Below are positions 26,487 to 34,931 of a DNA stretch of 64,000 bases, piece by piece. Each line of letters starts with the position of its first letter. The stretch's first letter is position 1. Position numbers and translations under genes: made by a program. Where the stretch lies: positions 23,921 to 87,920 of the forward strand of contig CANFKS010000004.1 of the NCBI GenBank assembly GCA_947447625.1, in the 5' to 3' direction. This DNA comes from Rhodospirillales bacterium (GTDB lineage: Bacteria > Pseudomonadota > Alphaproteobacteria > Acetobacterales > Acetobacteraceae). The notes under the pieces are model-generated. The model was not told where the DNA came from, ran no database searches, and worked only from the letters and a program-made list of their open reading frames with translations.

Positions 26487-27521
26487 ATGAGCGAGACCGC
26501 CGAAAAAATCCTGCAAACCCGCGGCAAGACCACCGAACTCGACGCCTACGTCGTCAAGGCCAGCTTCGACCGCGCCGGCACCGCCTGCGCCTTCGCCCTC
26601 GGCGACGGCACGGTGGCGATCAAGCCTCTCGCCGGCGAGGCGTGGCACCGCGTCCCGACCCATGAAGGCGCCATCCTCGCCCTCGCCACCGACGCCGCCC
26701 CTCAAGGCTGGATCACCGGCGGCGACGATGGCCACTTCATGCGAATCGGCCCCGACGGCGCCATCACCCTCATCGCCCCCTTCGGCATGCGCTGGGTCGA
26801 CACCGTCACGAGTTTCACCGACGGGCGCACCCGCCTCGTCGCCTGCTCGTCCGGCAAAAAACTGATGGTGTTCGACGCCGCAAACACCAAGCTCAAAACC
26901 CTCGAACACCCCTCCACCGTCACCGGCATGGTGTTCGACGGCAAAGGCAAGCGGATCGCCGCCTCGCATTATGACGGCGCCAGCGTCTGGCTCGTCGCCT
27001 CGCGCAGCGACAGCCCACGCAAACTCGATTGGAAAGGCAGCCATATCGGGATCGTCATGAGCCCGGACGGCGACAGCGTCGTCACCGCCATGCAGGAAAA
27101 CGCCCTGCATGGCTGGCGCCTGTCCGACAACCAGCACATGCGCATGACCGGCTACCCGTCCAAAACCCTGGGCCTCTCGTTCAGCAAAAGCGGCAAATGG
27201 CTGGCCTCCTCGGGCGCGGATTCCGTCGTCCTGTGGCCCTTCTTCGGCGGCGGCCCGATGGGCAAACCCCCCACCGAACTCGCCGGCGGCGACGGCATCA
27301 CCTGCACCTATGTCGCCTGCCACCCCAAGGACGACCTCGTCGCCGCCGCCTTCGAGGATGGTCTCGTCGTCATCGCCGACATCGGCTCCGCCCGCATCCT
27401 GCCCGTCGCCGGCCCCGGCCGCGGCCCCGTGACCACTTTGGCCTGGAGCCCCGACGGCTCGCATCTGGCCTTCGGCACCGAAGGCGGTTTTGCCGCCGTT
27501 ATCGACCTCTCCAAGACATAA
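26487..27521 (+). CDS. WD40 repeat protein, partner of the COG0523 GTPase
   Basis: 344 residues of beta-propeller repeats; blades are marked by repeated turns such as HEGAILALATDAAPQGWITG, GDDGHFMRIGPDG, HPSTVTGMVFDGKGKRIAAS and LAWSPDGSHLAFGTEGGF. No signal peptide, so cytoplasmic. It starts three bases after the GTPase stop. A scaffold or substrate-recognition role for metal transfer is inferred; the family has no proven activity. Confidence 0.88.
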   Translation: MSETAEKILQTRGKTTELDAYVVKASFDRAGTACAFALGDGTVAIKPLAGEAWHRVPTHEGAILALATDAAPQGWITGGDDGHFMRIGPDGAITLIAPFGMRWVDTVTSFTDGRTRLVACSSGKKLMVFDAANTKLKTLEHPSTVTGMVFDGKGKRIAASHYDGASVWLVASRSDSPRKLDWKGSHIGIVMSPDGDSVVTAMQENALHGWRLSDNQHMRMTGYPSKTLGLSFSKSGKWLASSGADSVVLWPFFGGGPMGKPPTELAGGDGITCTYVACHPKDDLVAAAFEDGLVVIADIGSARILPVAGPGRGPVTTLAWSPDGSHLAFGTEGGFAAVIDLSKT

Positions 27522-27531
27522 AGGCCCGCTC

Positions 27532-28350
27532 ATGCAGTCCCTCACCTCCCATGGCCTGACCTTCCCCAAACTCGGCCTCGGCACCTGGCGCCTCTCCGGC
27601 GAAGACTGCACCACCGCCGTGCTCGGCGCGCTCGATCGCGGCTACCGCCACATCGACACCGCCCAGATGTACGCCAACGAAGCCGCCGTCGGCGACGCCA
27701 TCGCCAGCACCGCCGTCCCGCGCGGCGACATCCACCTGACCACCAAGGTCCGCTGGGACCATCTCGCCCCGGCCGACATGCGCCGCTCCATCGAGGCCTC
27801 CCTCAGCCAACTCAAGACCAGCTATGTCGACCTCTACCTCATCCACTGGCCCGCCCCCGGCATGGACCTTGCGGCCAGTCTGGGCGAGCTCGTCCGCCTC
27901 AAGGAGGAGGGCCTCGCCCGCCATATCGGCGTCTCCAACTTCACCGTCGCTCTGCTCAAGCAGGCCGTCGAGGAGATCGGCGCCCCCATCGCCGCCAACC
28001 AGGTCGAATACCATGTCCTGCTCGGCCAGACTCCTTTGCTGGCCTACATGCGCGCGCGGGGGATCGCCCTGACCGCCTATTGCCCTCTCGCGCAGGGCCG
28101 CCTCGCCGAACATCCGGCGCTCGATGCCATCGCCGCCAAGCACAATGTCAGTGCCGCCCAGGTTGCGCTCAAATGGCTGCTGGACCAGGACGGTGTCGGC
28201 GCCATTCCCAAGGCCGGCCGCGCCACCAGCCAGCAGGCCAACCTCGACGCCTGGACCCTGACCTTGGACGATGCCGACCGCGCCGCCATCGCAGCGCTTC
28301 CCAAAGACGTCCGCTGCGTGAACCCCGCCCACGCCCCCGCCTGGGACTAA
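27532..28350 (+). CDS. Aldo/keto reductase (AKR5-like)
   Basis: 272 residues. The catalytic tetrad is visible: Asp42 and Tyr47 in HIDTAQMYANE, Lys72 in LTTKVRW, and His105 in LYLIHWPAP. NADPH contacts occur near the C-terminus in AIPKAGRATSQQANLDAW. It resembles 2,5-diketo-D-gluconate reductases. Ten bases separate it from the WD40 gene, so it may be co-transcribed by chance. It reduces a carbonyl to an alcohol; the substrate is unknown. A family A repeat follows directly. Confidence 0.9.
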   Translation: MQSLTSHGLTFPKLGLGTWRLSGEDCTTAVLGALDRGYRHIDTAQMYANEAAVGDAIASTAVPRGDIHLTTKVRWDHLAPADMRRSIEASLSQLKTSYVDLYLIHWPAPGMDLAASLGELVRLKEEGLARHIGVSNFTVALLKQAVEEIGAPIAANQVEYHVLLGQTPLLAYMRARGIALTAYCPLAQGRLAEHPALDAIAAKHNVSAAQVALKWLLDQDGVGAIPKAGRATSQQANLDAWTLTLDDADRAAIAALPKDVRCVNPAHAPAWD

Positions 28351-28360
28351 ACCCCTAACA

Positions 28361-28410
28361 GGAAAAAGTTTTTTGCTTCTTTTTTCCAAAAAAGAAGCGC
28401 TTCCTTACCT
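28361..28410 (-). repeat. Family A palindromic repeat, copy A3 (inverted)
   Basis: GGAAAAAGTTTTTTGCTTCTTTTTTCC, then AAAAAAGAAGCGCTTCC. The stem GCTTCTTTTTT/AAAAAAGAAGC is intact. It is a single inverted copy between the aldo/keto reductase stop and the hydratase gene. Confidence 0.9.
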
Positions 28411-28458
28411 TCTGAAAAACAAACAAAAATCGCCCCCCACAAAAGGGAGACCCCATCC

Positions 28459-29229
28459 ATGGACCATCCGGCCCTCGCCGCCGAACTGCTGCGCCAGCAT
28501 CACGCCCGCGAACAATCCCGCGCCCTGCCCGGCCTCGCCCGCACCGATGTCGGTGCCGCCTATGCCATCCAGCGCGACCTCGTCCGCCTCCTGCGCGCCG
28601 AGGCCAACGCCGCCCCCGTCGGCTATAAAATCGGCCTCACCTCGGCACGCATGCAGGCCATGTGCGGCATCGATCACCCCATCGGCGGCGTCGTCCTCGC
28701 CCATCGCGTCCATGCCTCCGGCGTCAAACTCAACGCCGCCGCCTTCGGCCGCATCGGCCTCGAATTCGAAATCGGCATGAAAATCACCCGCGATGTCACC
28801 GGCCCCTTCGATCTCGCCTCCGTCGGCGCCTGCGTCGGCGCCGTTTGCGCCGCCGTCGAAGTCGTCGATGACCGCCGCGCCGACTACAAGACCCTCGAAG
28901 TCGCCTCCCTCGTCGCCGACAATTCCTGGAACGCCGGCATCGTCCTCGGCGCATGGCGCACCACCTGGCCCGACCTGGAATCCGTCCGCGGTGTGGTTCA
29001 CCTCAACGGCGCTGAAGTCGATTCCGGCCACGGCCGCGACGTCCTGGGCCACCCCTTCGCCCCCCTTATCTGGCTCGCCGAACACCTTGCCAACGCCGGC
29101 GAAGGCCTTCGAGCCGGCGATATCGTCCTCACCGGCAGCCTCGTGACCACACGCTTCCCCGCCATCAGCGAAGCCTACCGCTTCGACGTCGCAGGCATCG
29201 GCAGCGTCGCGATCGACGTGGAGGTCTGA
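28459..29229 (+). CDS. 2-keto-4-pentenoate hydratase/4-oxalocrotonate decarboxylase family protein
   Basis: 256 residues of the fumarylacetoacetate-hydrolase superfamily, MhpD/DmpE/DmpH branch: GYKIGLTSARMQAMCGIDHPIGG, LEFEIGMKI (metal Glu pair), AAVEVVDDRRADYKT, LVADNSWNAG and VLTGSLV. A divalent metal is bound by the acidic residues. These enzymes hydrate 2-oxopent-4-enoate or decarboxylate oxalocrotonate in meta-cleavage pathways. No ring-cleavage dioxygenase is in the window, so the substrate is open. The gene is flanked on both sides by family A repeats. Confidence 0.88.
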   Translation: MDHPALAAELLRQHHAREQSRALPGLARTDVGAAYAIQRDLVRLLRAEANAAPVGYKIGLTSARMQAMCGIDHPIGGVVLAHRVHASGVKLNAAAFGRIGLEFEIGMKITRDVTGPFDLASVGACVGAVCAAVEVVDDRRADYKTLEVASLVADNSWNAGIVLGAWRTTWPDLESVRGVVHLNGAEVDSGHGRDVLGHPFAPLIWLAEHLANAGEGLRAGDIVLTGSLVTTRFPAISEAYRFDVAGIGSVAIDVEV

Positions 29230-29234
29230 CAACA

Positions 29235-29290
29235 AGGGAAGGCAAGCGCTTCTTTTTTGAAAAAAAGAAGCAAAAAACTTTTATCCGTTT
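29235..29290 (+). repeat. Family A palindromic repeat, copy A4
   Basis: GGGAAGGCAAGCGCTTC, stem, GAAGCAAAAAACTTTTATCCGTTT. Near-identical to A1 over the core. It starts a few bases after the hydratase stop and pairs head-to-head with A5, about 30 bases away. Confidence 0.9.
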
Positions 29291-29321
29291 GGCTTCGCCG
29301 CTCTCCGCCCCGAAATCCTTG

Positions 29322-29373
29322 TCGGATAGGGTTTTTTTGCTTCTTTTTTTTCAAAAAAAGAAGCGCTTGCCTC
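29322..29373 (-). repeat. Family A palindromic repeat, copy A5 (inverted)
   Basis: GGATAGGGTTTTTTTGC, a T/A-rich stem, then AAAAAAAGAAGCGCTTGCC. It ends one base before the stop of the downstream Lin0512 gene and so sits exactly between two convergent genes. Confidence 0.9.
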
Positions 29374-29718
29374 CTACATCTCAAAACTCACCACAATCGC
29401 CGCACTCGCAATCACCGCCAGATCGTGCCCCCCCTCGCTCGGCACATCGAGCCCGCCCTTCACCACCCTCACCGTCACCTGCCCATACGGCAACGACGTC
29501 CTGACCCGTTCGGCATCGACGCGCGAGGGCTCCTGCACCCCGATCGTCACTGCCACCTGCATGGCATGGATGTCGAGTTTCAATGACCGGATAAACGCGA
29601 GCGACGAGTGATGCAGCGCGTCCTGCACCGCCCGCAGCGCGGCCTTGGTGTAGTCCCCGCCATGCAGATCATTGCCGGCGCCCATTTCGAGAATGATGCG
29701 TTTGACGGCCATATCCAT
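29374..29718 (-). CDS. Lin0512-family protein (second of tandem pair)
   Basis: 114 residues; VKRIILEMGAGNDLHGGDYTKAALRAVQDALHHSS matches the Lin0512 family of unknown function (only key parts cited: KRIILEMGAGNDLHGGD, TKAALRAVQDALHH). ATG 29718 overlaps the upstream copy's stop (TGATG). It shares the whole fold plan with its neighbour (MAxKR, xDxHG/RG, TKAAxRAxxDAL, PxGxxTVxxxxGGL) but has drifted, so this is an old tandem duplication and the two may form a heteromer. Last gene of the dipeptide ABC operon. Confidence 0.85.
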   Translation of the reverse strand: MDMAVKRIILEMGAGNDLHGGDYTKAALRAVQDALHHSSLAFIRSLKLDIHAMQVAVTIGVQEPSRVDAERVRTSLPYGQVTVRVVKGGLDVPSEGGHDLAVIASAAIVVSFEM

Positions 29719-30062
29719 CACTCCGCGACGTCGAGCCGCACGATGGCGGCAGCATGGGCCAGGATCGTGCCGCCGGTGCCGGCCTCGTTGGGGATTTCGA
29801 GCCCGCCTTGCACGCAAGTCACGGTGCCGCGCCCATGCGGCAGGATTTTCAGCACCTCGGCATGGTCGACCCGTTCAGGGTGCGGCGTGCCGATCGTGAT
29901 ATCGACCACCATGCTGTCGATATCGACGCCGAGCGCCGATGTGATGCTGAGCGAATTGTGCCACAGCGCGTCGCGCAGCGCCCGCACCGCCGCCTTGGTG
30001 TCGTCGAGCCCCCTGATATCGGTGCCCATGCCGAGTTCGAGCACCATGCGTTTCATCGCCAT
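29718..30062 (-). CDS. Lin0512-family protein (first of tandem pair)
   Basis: 114 residues: MKRMVLELGMGTDIRGLDDT, TKAAVRALRDALWHNSLS and ILPHGRGTVTCVQGGLEIPN mark the Lin0512 family. It begins 12 bases after the DppC-like permease gene and is coupled by a one-base overlap to its paralogue. No biochemical function is established for the family. Position at the end of a peptide importer operon suggests a role in handling the imported compound. Confidence 0.85.
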   Translation of the reverse strand: MAMKRMVLELGMGTDIRGLDDTKAAVRALRDALWHNSLSITSALGVDIDSMVVDITIGTPHPERVDHAEVLKILPHGRGTVTCVQGGLEIPNEAGTGGTILAHAAAIVRLDVAE

Positions 30063-30074
30063 TGTCGTCTCCTC

Positions 30075-30908
30075 TTAAGAGCGCTGCCGCGGATCGAGCA
30101 GATCGCGCAACGCATCGCCCAACATATTGGTCCCGAACACCGCAAGACTGATCGCCAGCCCCGGGAAGATCACCAGCCACGGCGCGGTGCGCATATATTC
30201 CGCGGCCGAATCCGACAGCATCCGCCCCCAGGACGGATAGGGCTCCGGCACCCCGAGGCCGAGAAACGACAGCGACGCCTCGGTCAGAATGGTCGAGCCC
30301 AGCTGTGCCGTGGCGATCACGATCAGCGGTGCGAGCGTATTGGGCAGGATATGCCGGATCGCGATCCGCCAGCGCGTCATCCCCGTCGCCTCGGCCGATT
30401 CCACAAACGCCAATTCCCGCAACGCCAACGTATTCGCCCGGATCACCCGCGAGACATAGGGGATCAACGGAATCGAAATCGCAATGATGGTGTTGGGCAG
30501 CGAAGGCCCGAGTGCGGCCGACATCACGAGCGCCAGGACCAGCACCGGCAGCGCCTGCAAAATATCGGTCAGGCGCTGCACCACAAGGTCGAACCACCCT
30601 CCGATGAACCCCGAGGCGATCCCGATGGTGACGCCGAACAGCGCCCCGATCATGGTCGAGAAAATCCCCACCGCCAGCGATATCCGCGCCCCGTGCAGAA
30701 TGCGGCTCAGGATATCGCGGCCCATCGCATCCGCGCCAAACGGGTGCAGCGCATCGGGCCGGGCCAGCGACAGCGCCGGATTGGTGGTCAGCGGCGAAAA
30801 CGGCGCCACCACATCGGCGCAGATCGCCGCGCCCACGAAGACCACCATGATCACCGCACCCACCGCGCCCAGCGGAAACCGCCGTGCCAGATCGAGCGGA
30901 CGCGCCAT
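30075..30908 (-). CDS. ABC transporter permease, DppC-like
   Basis: 277 residues from ATG 30908, which overlaps the DppB stop (TGATG). Motifs: DAMGRDILSRILHGARISLAVG (OppBC N-terminal TM domain), then the ATPase-contact EAA loop ESAEATGMTRWRIAIRHILPN, and LGLGVPEPYPSWGRML. About six TM helices. It forms the inner-membrane channel for an oligopeptide-type substrate with DppB. The same frame stays open to 31970, but that extension is antisense-like. No ATPase genes (DppD/F) follow: the operon continues with the two Lin0512 genes. Confidence 0.92.
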   Translation of the reverse strand: MARPLDLARRFPLGAVGAVIMVVFVGAAICADVVAPFSPLTTNPALSLARPDALHPFGADAMGRDILSRILHGARISLAVGIFSTMIGALFGVTIGIASGFIGGWFDLVVQRLTDILQALPVLVLALVMSAALGPSLPNTIIAISIPLIPYVSRVIRANTLALRELAFVESAEATGMTRWRIAIRHILPNTLAPLIVIATAQLGSTILTEASLSFLGLGVPEPYPSWGRMLSDSAAEYMRTAPWLVIFPGLAISLAVFGTNMLGDALRDLLDPRQRS

Positions 30909-31855
30909 CACCCGCCCACCCGGATACGCGGATCGAGCGCCGCATACATCAGATCGACAACGAAATTGATTGTCACGACAAGAAAGGCAATCAGCATCAC
31001 CAGGTTCTGCACGATCGGATAATCCCGGTTGCGGATGCTCTCCACCAGGAAGCGCGCAAGCCCCGGAATGTTGAACACCGTTTCGGTCACGATCAGCCCG
31101 CCGGCCAGGAACGCCGCCTCCATGCCGATCACCGTCACCACCGGCAGCATCGCATTGCGCAGCGCATGGCGGTAGTTCACGGCTCGGGGATACGCCCCCT
31201 TGGCATGGGCCGTGCGGATATAGTCCTGCCGCAACACCTCCAGCATCGCCGATCGCGTCAGCCGCATAATCAGCGCCGAGGAGCGAAACCCCACGGTTGC
31301 CGCCGGCACCAGCACCAGCAGGATCGCTTCCGTCCAGGTCCGGGACTCCTGCGTGTAGATCGGCATCGCGCCGAACAGGGCGACAAACGCCATCAGCACG
31401 AGCAGCCCAAGCCAGAACGAGGGCACCGACAGGCCCGACAGGCTCATCACCCTGAGCGCATAATCGAGCGCCGAATTCTGCCGCACTGCGCTGATCACGC
31501 CGAGCGGCACGCCGATGGCGATGGCGAACAGCAGCGCCGTGCCGGCAAGCCGCGCCGAGACGGGAATGCGCGGCCCGATCTCGGCCCACGCCGATTTTTC
31601 CGACACGTAGGAAAACCCGAGATCGCCCTGCACCATGCCGCCGATCCAGGCGGCATATTGCATCGGCAAGGATCGGTCGAGCCCGAGTTCCTGCTCGATG
31701 CGCGCCTTGTCCGCCGGGTTCACCATGCCGGCGCTGTCGAACAGGATATCGACGATATTGCCCGGCACCAGGCGCAGCAGCACGAAGATGATCAGCGATA
31801 TGCCGAACAGCGTCAGCAGCATCAGCCCGAAGCGGCGAACCAGATAGGCCCCCAT
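30908..31855 (-). CDS. ABC transporter permease, DppB-like
   Basis: 315 residues. N-terminal MGAYLVRRFGLMLLTLFGISLIIFVLLRLVPG is the DppB TM1 signature (shown in key part only: FGISLIIFVLLRLVPG). The EAA loop reads RTAHAKGAYPRAVNYRHALRN, and LIVTETVFNIPGLARFLVESI is typical. Six TM helices. Eight bases separate it from the binding protein gene. The operon lacks ATP-binding subunits, so it must borrow ATPases encoded elsewhere or be incomplete. Confidence 0.92.
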   Translation of the reverse strand: MGAYLVRRFGLMLLTLFGISLIIFVLLRLVPGNIVDILFDSAGMVNPADKARIEQELGLDRSLPMQYAAWIGGMVQGDLGFSYVSEKSAWAEIGPRIPVSARLAGTALLFAIAIGVPLGVISAVRQNSALDYALRVMSLSGLSVPSFWLGLLVLMAFVALFGAMPIYTQESRTWTEAILLVLVPAATVGFRSSALIMRLTRSAMLEVLRQDYIRTAHAKGAYPRAVNYRHALRNAMLPVVTVIGMEAAFLAGGLIVTETVFNIPGLARFLVESIRNRDYPIVQNLVMLIAFLVVTINFVVDLMYAALDPRIRVGG

Positions 31856-31863
31856 CGACCGGC

Positions 31864-33456
31864 CTAGCGGTTGAGCCAGAGTTCGTCGAAGCGGTAGCCG
31901 TTGTAGACCGAGTTGACCATCTGCGTGTAGCCCTTGAGCGCGGGGCCGGTGCAGGTTGCCTTGCGGTCATGCAGAATGATCGGCCGCGCCACGTCGTTTT
32001 GCAGCTTGCGGTCGATCTCCCACACCATCGCCTTGCGCTTGGCCGGATCGGTCTCCTGGGATTGCGCGTCGAAGGCTTTCTCGAGTTCCTTGTTGCAGTA
32101 GCCCGTCACATTGCGCTCGGAGCCGCAGGAATAGTTTTCGTAGAACGCCTGGTCCGGATCATCGACCGCATTGCCGGTGAGGTTGAGGCCGACCGCATAA
32201 TCCTTGCGCGCCAGCTTGGCGAACCACACCGAGGTCTCCACCACATCAAGCTCGCCCTCGATGAAGATTTCCTTCAGGTGGTCGATCAGGATCACCGCGG
32301 GGTCGCGATAGGTCGCGATGTTGCGCGTGCTGATCTTCACTTTCAGCATCTTGTTCGGCCCGTAGCCGAGATCCGCCATGATTTTGCGGGCCTGTGCACG
32401 GTTGGCCGCGATATCGGGCCCGTAGCCCGTCATGGTCGCCAGCATCTCCTTGGACATGCCCCACACGCCCTCCGGCCCCGGCAGCATGGTGCCGCCGATA
32501 TCGGCTTCGCCCTCGGAGAGGATATCGACGAACGCCTTGCGGTCCATGGTCAGCGCCATCGCGCGGCGCACATCGGCGTTGTCGAAGGGCGGCTTGTCGC
32601 GATTGACGATGAGGTTGGTCGACACATTGAGCGGCGCCGTGAAGCACTGCGCACCCGGCGCCTGCGCCTTGATGTCGCGCAGGATCGGCGGTGTGATTTC
32701 AAGCGGAAATGTCATGTCGAACTTGCCGGCGATGAAACCGAGCACCGCGGTCGAGCGGTTGGTCACGATGGTGTATTCGATCCCGTCGAGATAAGGCCGC
32801 CCCGGTTTCCAGTAATCAGGATTGCGCGCGAGGGTGATCGATTCGTTCTGCTTGAAGGAGACGAACTTGAACGGCCCCGTGCCGATCGGTGCGGTGCGCT
32901 GGACCTGTGCCGAGGTGTGGCACGGATAGATCGGGGCATAGCCCGAGGCGAGCAGCGCGAGCAGCGCGGGTTGCGGCCGCTCGAGATGGAAGGTGACTTC
33001 GTTGTCGCCTTGCACCGTGATGTCGCGGACAGTGCTGAACCACGCCTTGCGCGGATTTTTGCGGAACTTGTCCTGTGTCAGATCGCGCACCTTGTCGAAG
33101 GTGCATTTCACGTCGTTGGCCGTGAACGGCTTGCCGTCATGCCACTTCACGCCGGGGCGGGTCTTGAAGGTGAGGTCCTTGTTGTCGGCACTCCACTGCC
33201 AGGAGGCCGCGAGTTCGGGGACGATGCTGTCCATCGAATTCTGCGCCACATCCTGCTTGTAGATCACCAGGTTGCTGAACACGCCCATGAAGGGGAAGTT
33301 GGTCGAATACGTGGCTTCCTCATGGATCGAGGCGCTGCCGGGGCTGTCGCGCTGCCAGGCGCGCATGATGCCGCCCTGCTTGGGCGTTTGGGCACCGGCG
33401 GCGGCGGCCGTGGCCAGGATGGCGGTGGCGAGTGAAAGCGACAACCAGCGTTTCAT
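31864..33456 (-). CDS. ABC transporter substrate-binding protein, family 5 (DppA/OppA-like)
   Basis: 530 residues from ATG 33456, with GGAGG upstream. Signal peptide: MKRWLSLSLATAILATAAAA, then GAQTPKQGGIMRAW. SBP_bac_5 marks include DLTFKTRPGVKWHDGKPFTANDV and NRSTAVLGFIAGKFDM. It is periplasmic and captures a peptide or other amphoteric solute. Nearby ggt and 5-oxoprolinase genes make glutathione or gamma-glutamyl peptides a reasonable guess, but the ligand cannot be read from sequence. Confidence 0.9.
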   Translation of the reverse strand: MKRWLSLSLATAILATAAAAGAQTPKQGGIMRAWQRDSPGSASIHEEATYSTNFPFMGVFSNLVIYKQDVAQNSMDSIVPELAASWQWSADNKDLTFKTRPGVKWHDGKPFTANDVKCTFDKVRDLTQDKFRKNPRKAWFSTVRDITVQGDNEVTFHLERPQPALLALLASGYAPIYPCHTSAQVQRTAPIGTGPFKFVSFKQNESITLARNPDYWKPGRPYLDGIEYTIVTNRSTAVLGFIAGKFDMTFPLEITPPILRDIKAQAPGAQCFTAPLNVSTNLIVNRDKPPFDNADVRRAMALTMDRKAFVDILSEGEADIGGTMLPGPEGVWGMSKEMLATMTGYGPDIAANRAQARKIMADLGYGPNKMLKVKISTRNIATYRDPAVILIDHLKEIFIEGELDVVETSVWFAKLARKDYAVGLNLTGNAVDDPDQAFYENYSCGSERNVTGYCNKELEKAFDAQSQETDPAKRKAMVWEIDRKLQNDVARPIILHDRKATCTGPALKGYTQMVNSVYNGYRFDELWLNR

Positions 33457-33598
33457 CGAGCGTTCCTCCGAACCGGGCGCCGTTGTGCGCCTTATCTGGG
33501 TTTGGTTTATCACATGCCGGTCAGACCCGCCAAGAAAGAGCACGCGCCTTTCCGGCTGCCCTGGGCCGGGGGCGGATGCTTGGCGGATCGGGGAGCGG
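33457..33598. other. Short intergenic region; plus-strand skew change lies here or nearby
   Basis: 142 bases upstream of the binding protein gene and downstream of the DMT gene. No repeat, hairpin or RNA was recognised; it must contain the promoter of the dipeptide operon. The base composition of the plus strand turns from C-rich to G-rich around here. Confidence 0.4.
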
Positions 33599-34480
33599 TC
33601 ATCGCCGGGGCAAGCGGGATTCCTGGCGGATGTTCCAGACGATGCCGGCTGCGGTCACGACGGCGCCGAGCATCACCAGCGGATCGAAAGCCTCGCCGTA
33701 GAGGAGGATGCCGACGACGGTGACGAGGGGGATGCGCATGAAATCGATCGGCACGACGACGATGGCATCGCCGTGGCGGAAGGCGTTGGTGACGCAGAGA
33801 TGGGCCGAGAGGCCGGCGATGCACAGGATGACGACGCCCGGCAGGGTGGCGGTGGTGAGGTAGGGGAAGATCAAGGGGGGGCGGCCGGTGAGGGAGGCGG
33901 TGATGAGATACATCGGCAGTTGCATCACGTTCATCCAGAACAGGATGTTGAGCACCGAGTTGCTGCCGGTCAATCGTTTGGTGGTGGTGAGTTGGACCGC
34001 GAACATCATGGCGGCGAAGAGCACGATGAGGCCGGCGGGGTCGAAGGCGGTGAAGCCCGGGCGCAGGATGATCAGGATGCCGACGAAGCCGAGGATGACG
34101 GCCAGGATGCGGCTCGCGGTGAGGCGTTCGCCGAGGAACAGGACGCAGAGCACGACGGTCCAGGCCGGGGCGGTGAATTCAAGCGCGAAGACGGTGGCGA
34201 TGGGCAGGATGGTCAGGCCCGTGGTCCAGGCCCATTGGCCTGCGAAATGGAAGACATTGCGCGTGGCGTGCAGCCACAAGGGGCGCGGCAGGCCGATGCG
34301 CTGGCGTTTCGTCAGCAGGGCGTAGAGGCCGAGGATGAGGATGCCGCCGAGATTGCGCAGAGCGAGGATCTCGAACACCGTGAGGCTCGCGGACAAGGCG
34401 CGGATGGCGACGGCGAGGAGGACGAAGGAGGCCAGAGCGCCGGTCATCCAGAGGATGACTTTGCGCAGGTCGGTTTGCAT
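33599..34480 (-). CDS. DMT-family (EamA) transporter
   Basis: 293 residues, ten hydrophobic segments in two EamA halves (IRALSASLTVFEILALRNLGG and LIVLFAAMMFAVQLTTTKRL are typical cores). FALEFTAPAWTVVLCVLFLGERL and MRIPLVTVVGILLYGEAFDP contain the conserved E after TM4 and TM9. ATG 34480 overlaps the ArsC-like stop (TGATG). Inner-membrane metabolite exporter of unknown substrate. The longer frame to 34897 is antisense to arsC and rejected. Confidence 0.88.
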   Translation of the reverse strand: MQTDLRKVILWMTGALASFVLLAVAIRALSASLTVFEILALRNLGGILILGLYALLTKRQRIGLPRPLWLHATRNVFHFAGQWAWTTGLTILPIATVFALEFTAPAWTVVLCVLFLGERLTASRILAVILGFVGILIILRPGFTAFDPAGLIVLFAAMMFAVQLTTTKRLTGSNSVLNILFWMNVMQLPMYLITASLTGRPPLIFPYLTTATLPGVVILCIAGLSAHLCVTNAFRHGDAIVVVPIDFMRIPLVTVVGILLYGEAFDPLVMLGAVVTAAGIVWNIRQESRLPRR

Positions 34481-34824
34481 CAGATGATCTCGAGCACGGC
34501 CTCCGGCGGGCGGCCGAGGCGGACGCCTTTTGCGGTGACGACGATGGGGCGTTCGATCAGTTCGGGGTGGCTGACCATGGCGGCGAGGTAGCAGAATTCG
34601 GGCACGCCGGACTGGTTGAGGCCGAGTTCGGTGAAGAGGCTGGCTTTGCGGCGCATGAGTTGCGAGGGCTGGAGCGCCAGGCCTTCGAGGAGGGTGGCCA
34701 GGGTCGCCTTGCTGGGCGGGGTTTTCATGTAGTCGATGATGGTGGGTTCGACGCCGTTTTCGCGCAGCAGCGCGAGGGTGCGGCGCGAAATGGAGCATTT
34801 GGGATTGTGGTAGATCGTTGTCAT
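34480..34824 (-). CDS. arsC: ArsC/Spx-like glutaredoxin-fold reductase
   Basis: 114 residues. Catalytic Cys10 in MTTIYHNPKCSISRRTLALL, followed by the YMKTPP helix, an Arg in LMRRKASLF, ERPIVVTAKG and the C-terminal GRPPEAVLEII. These are the marks of glutaredoxin-dependent arsenate reductase. Arsenate detoxification is possible, but no arsB/acr3 or arsR of the metal type is near, so some other thiol reduction is equally plausible. It is translationally coupled to the DMT transporter, which might be the associated exporter. Confidence 0.88.
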   Translation of the reverse strand: MTTIYHNPKCSISRRTLALLRENGVEPTIIDYMKTPPSKATLATLLEGLALQPSQLMRRKASLFTELGLNQSGVPEFCYLAAMVSHPELIERPIVVTAKGVRLGRPPEAVLEII

Positions 34825-34931
34825 CCGGGGTGTTCCTTGTCTGGCGGCAGTTAAGCACCGGAGCGGAGGGCGGGGAAGCGGCTGGCTTGATAACCAATCG
34901 TAACGAATAGAGCGTGGGTTGGCGTGGGGGC

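Noticed and set aside
25479..27614. 711-codon antisense frame over the COG0523 and WD40 genes
   Set aside because: Spans two real genes on the other strand and reads as compositional shadow.
33500..33520. DnaA box (TTTATCACA-like) near the skew switch
   Set aside because: Three mismatches to the TTATCCACA consensus and only one occurrence; not enough to call an origin.
34480..34824. Arsenic resistance operon
   Set aside because: Only an ArsC-like gene with a DMT transporter; no ArsB/Acr3, ArsH or metal-type ArsR nearby. The ArsR at 13.5 kb has the thiol-sensor cysteine pattern.
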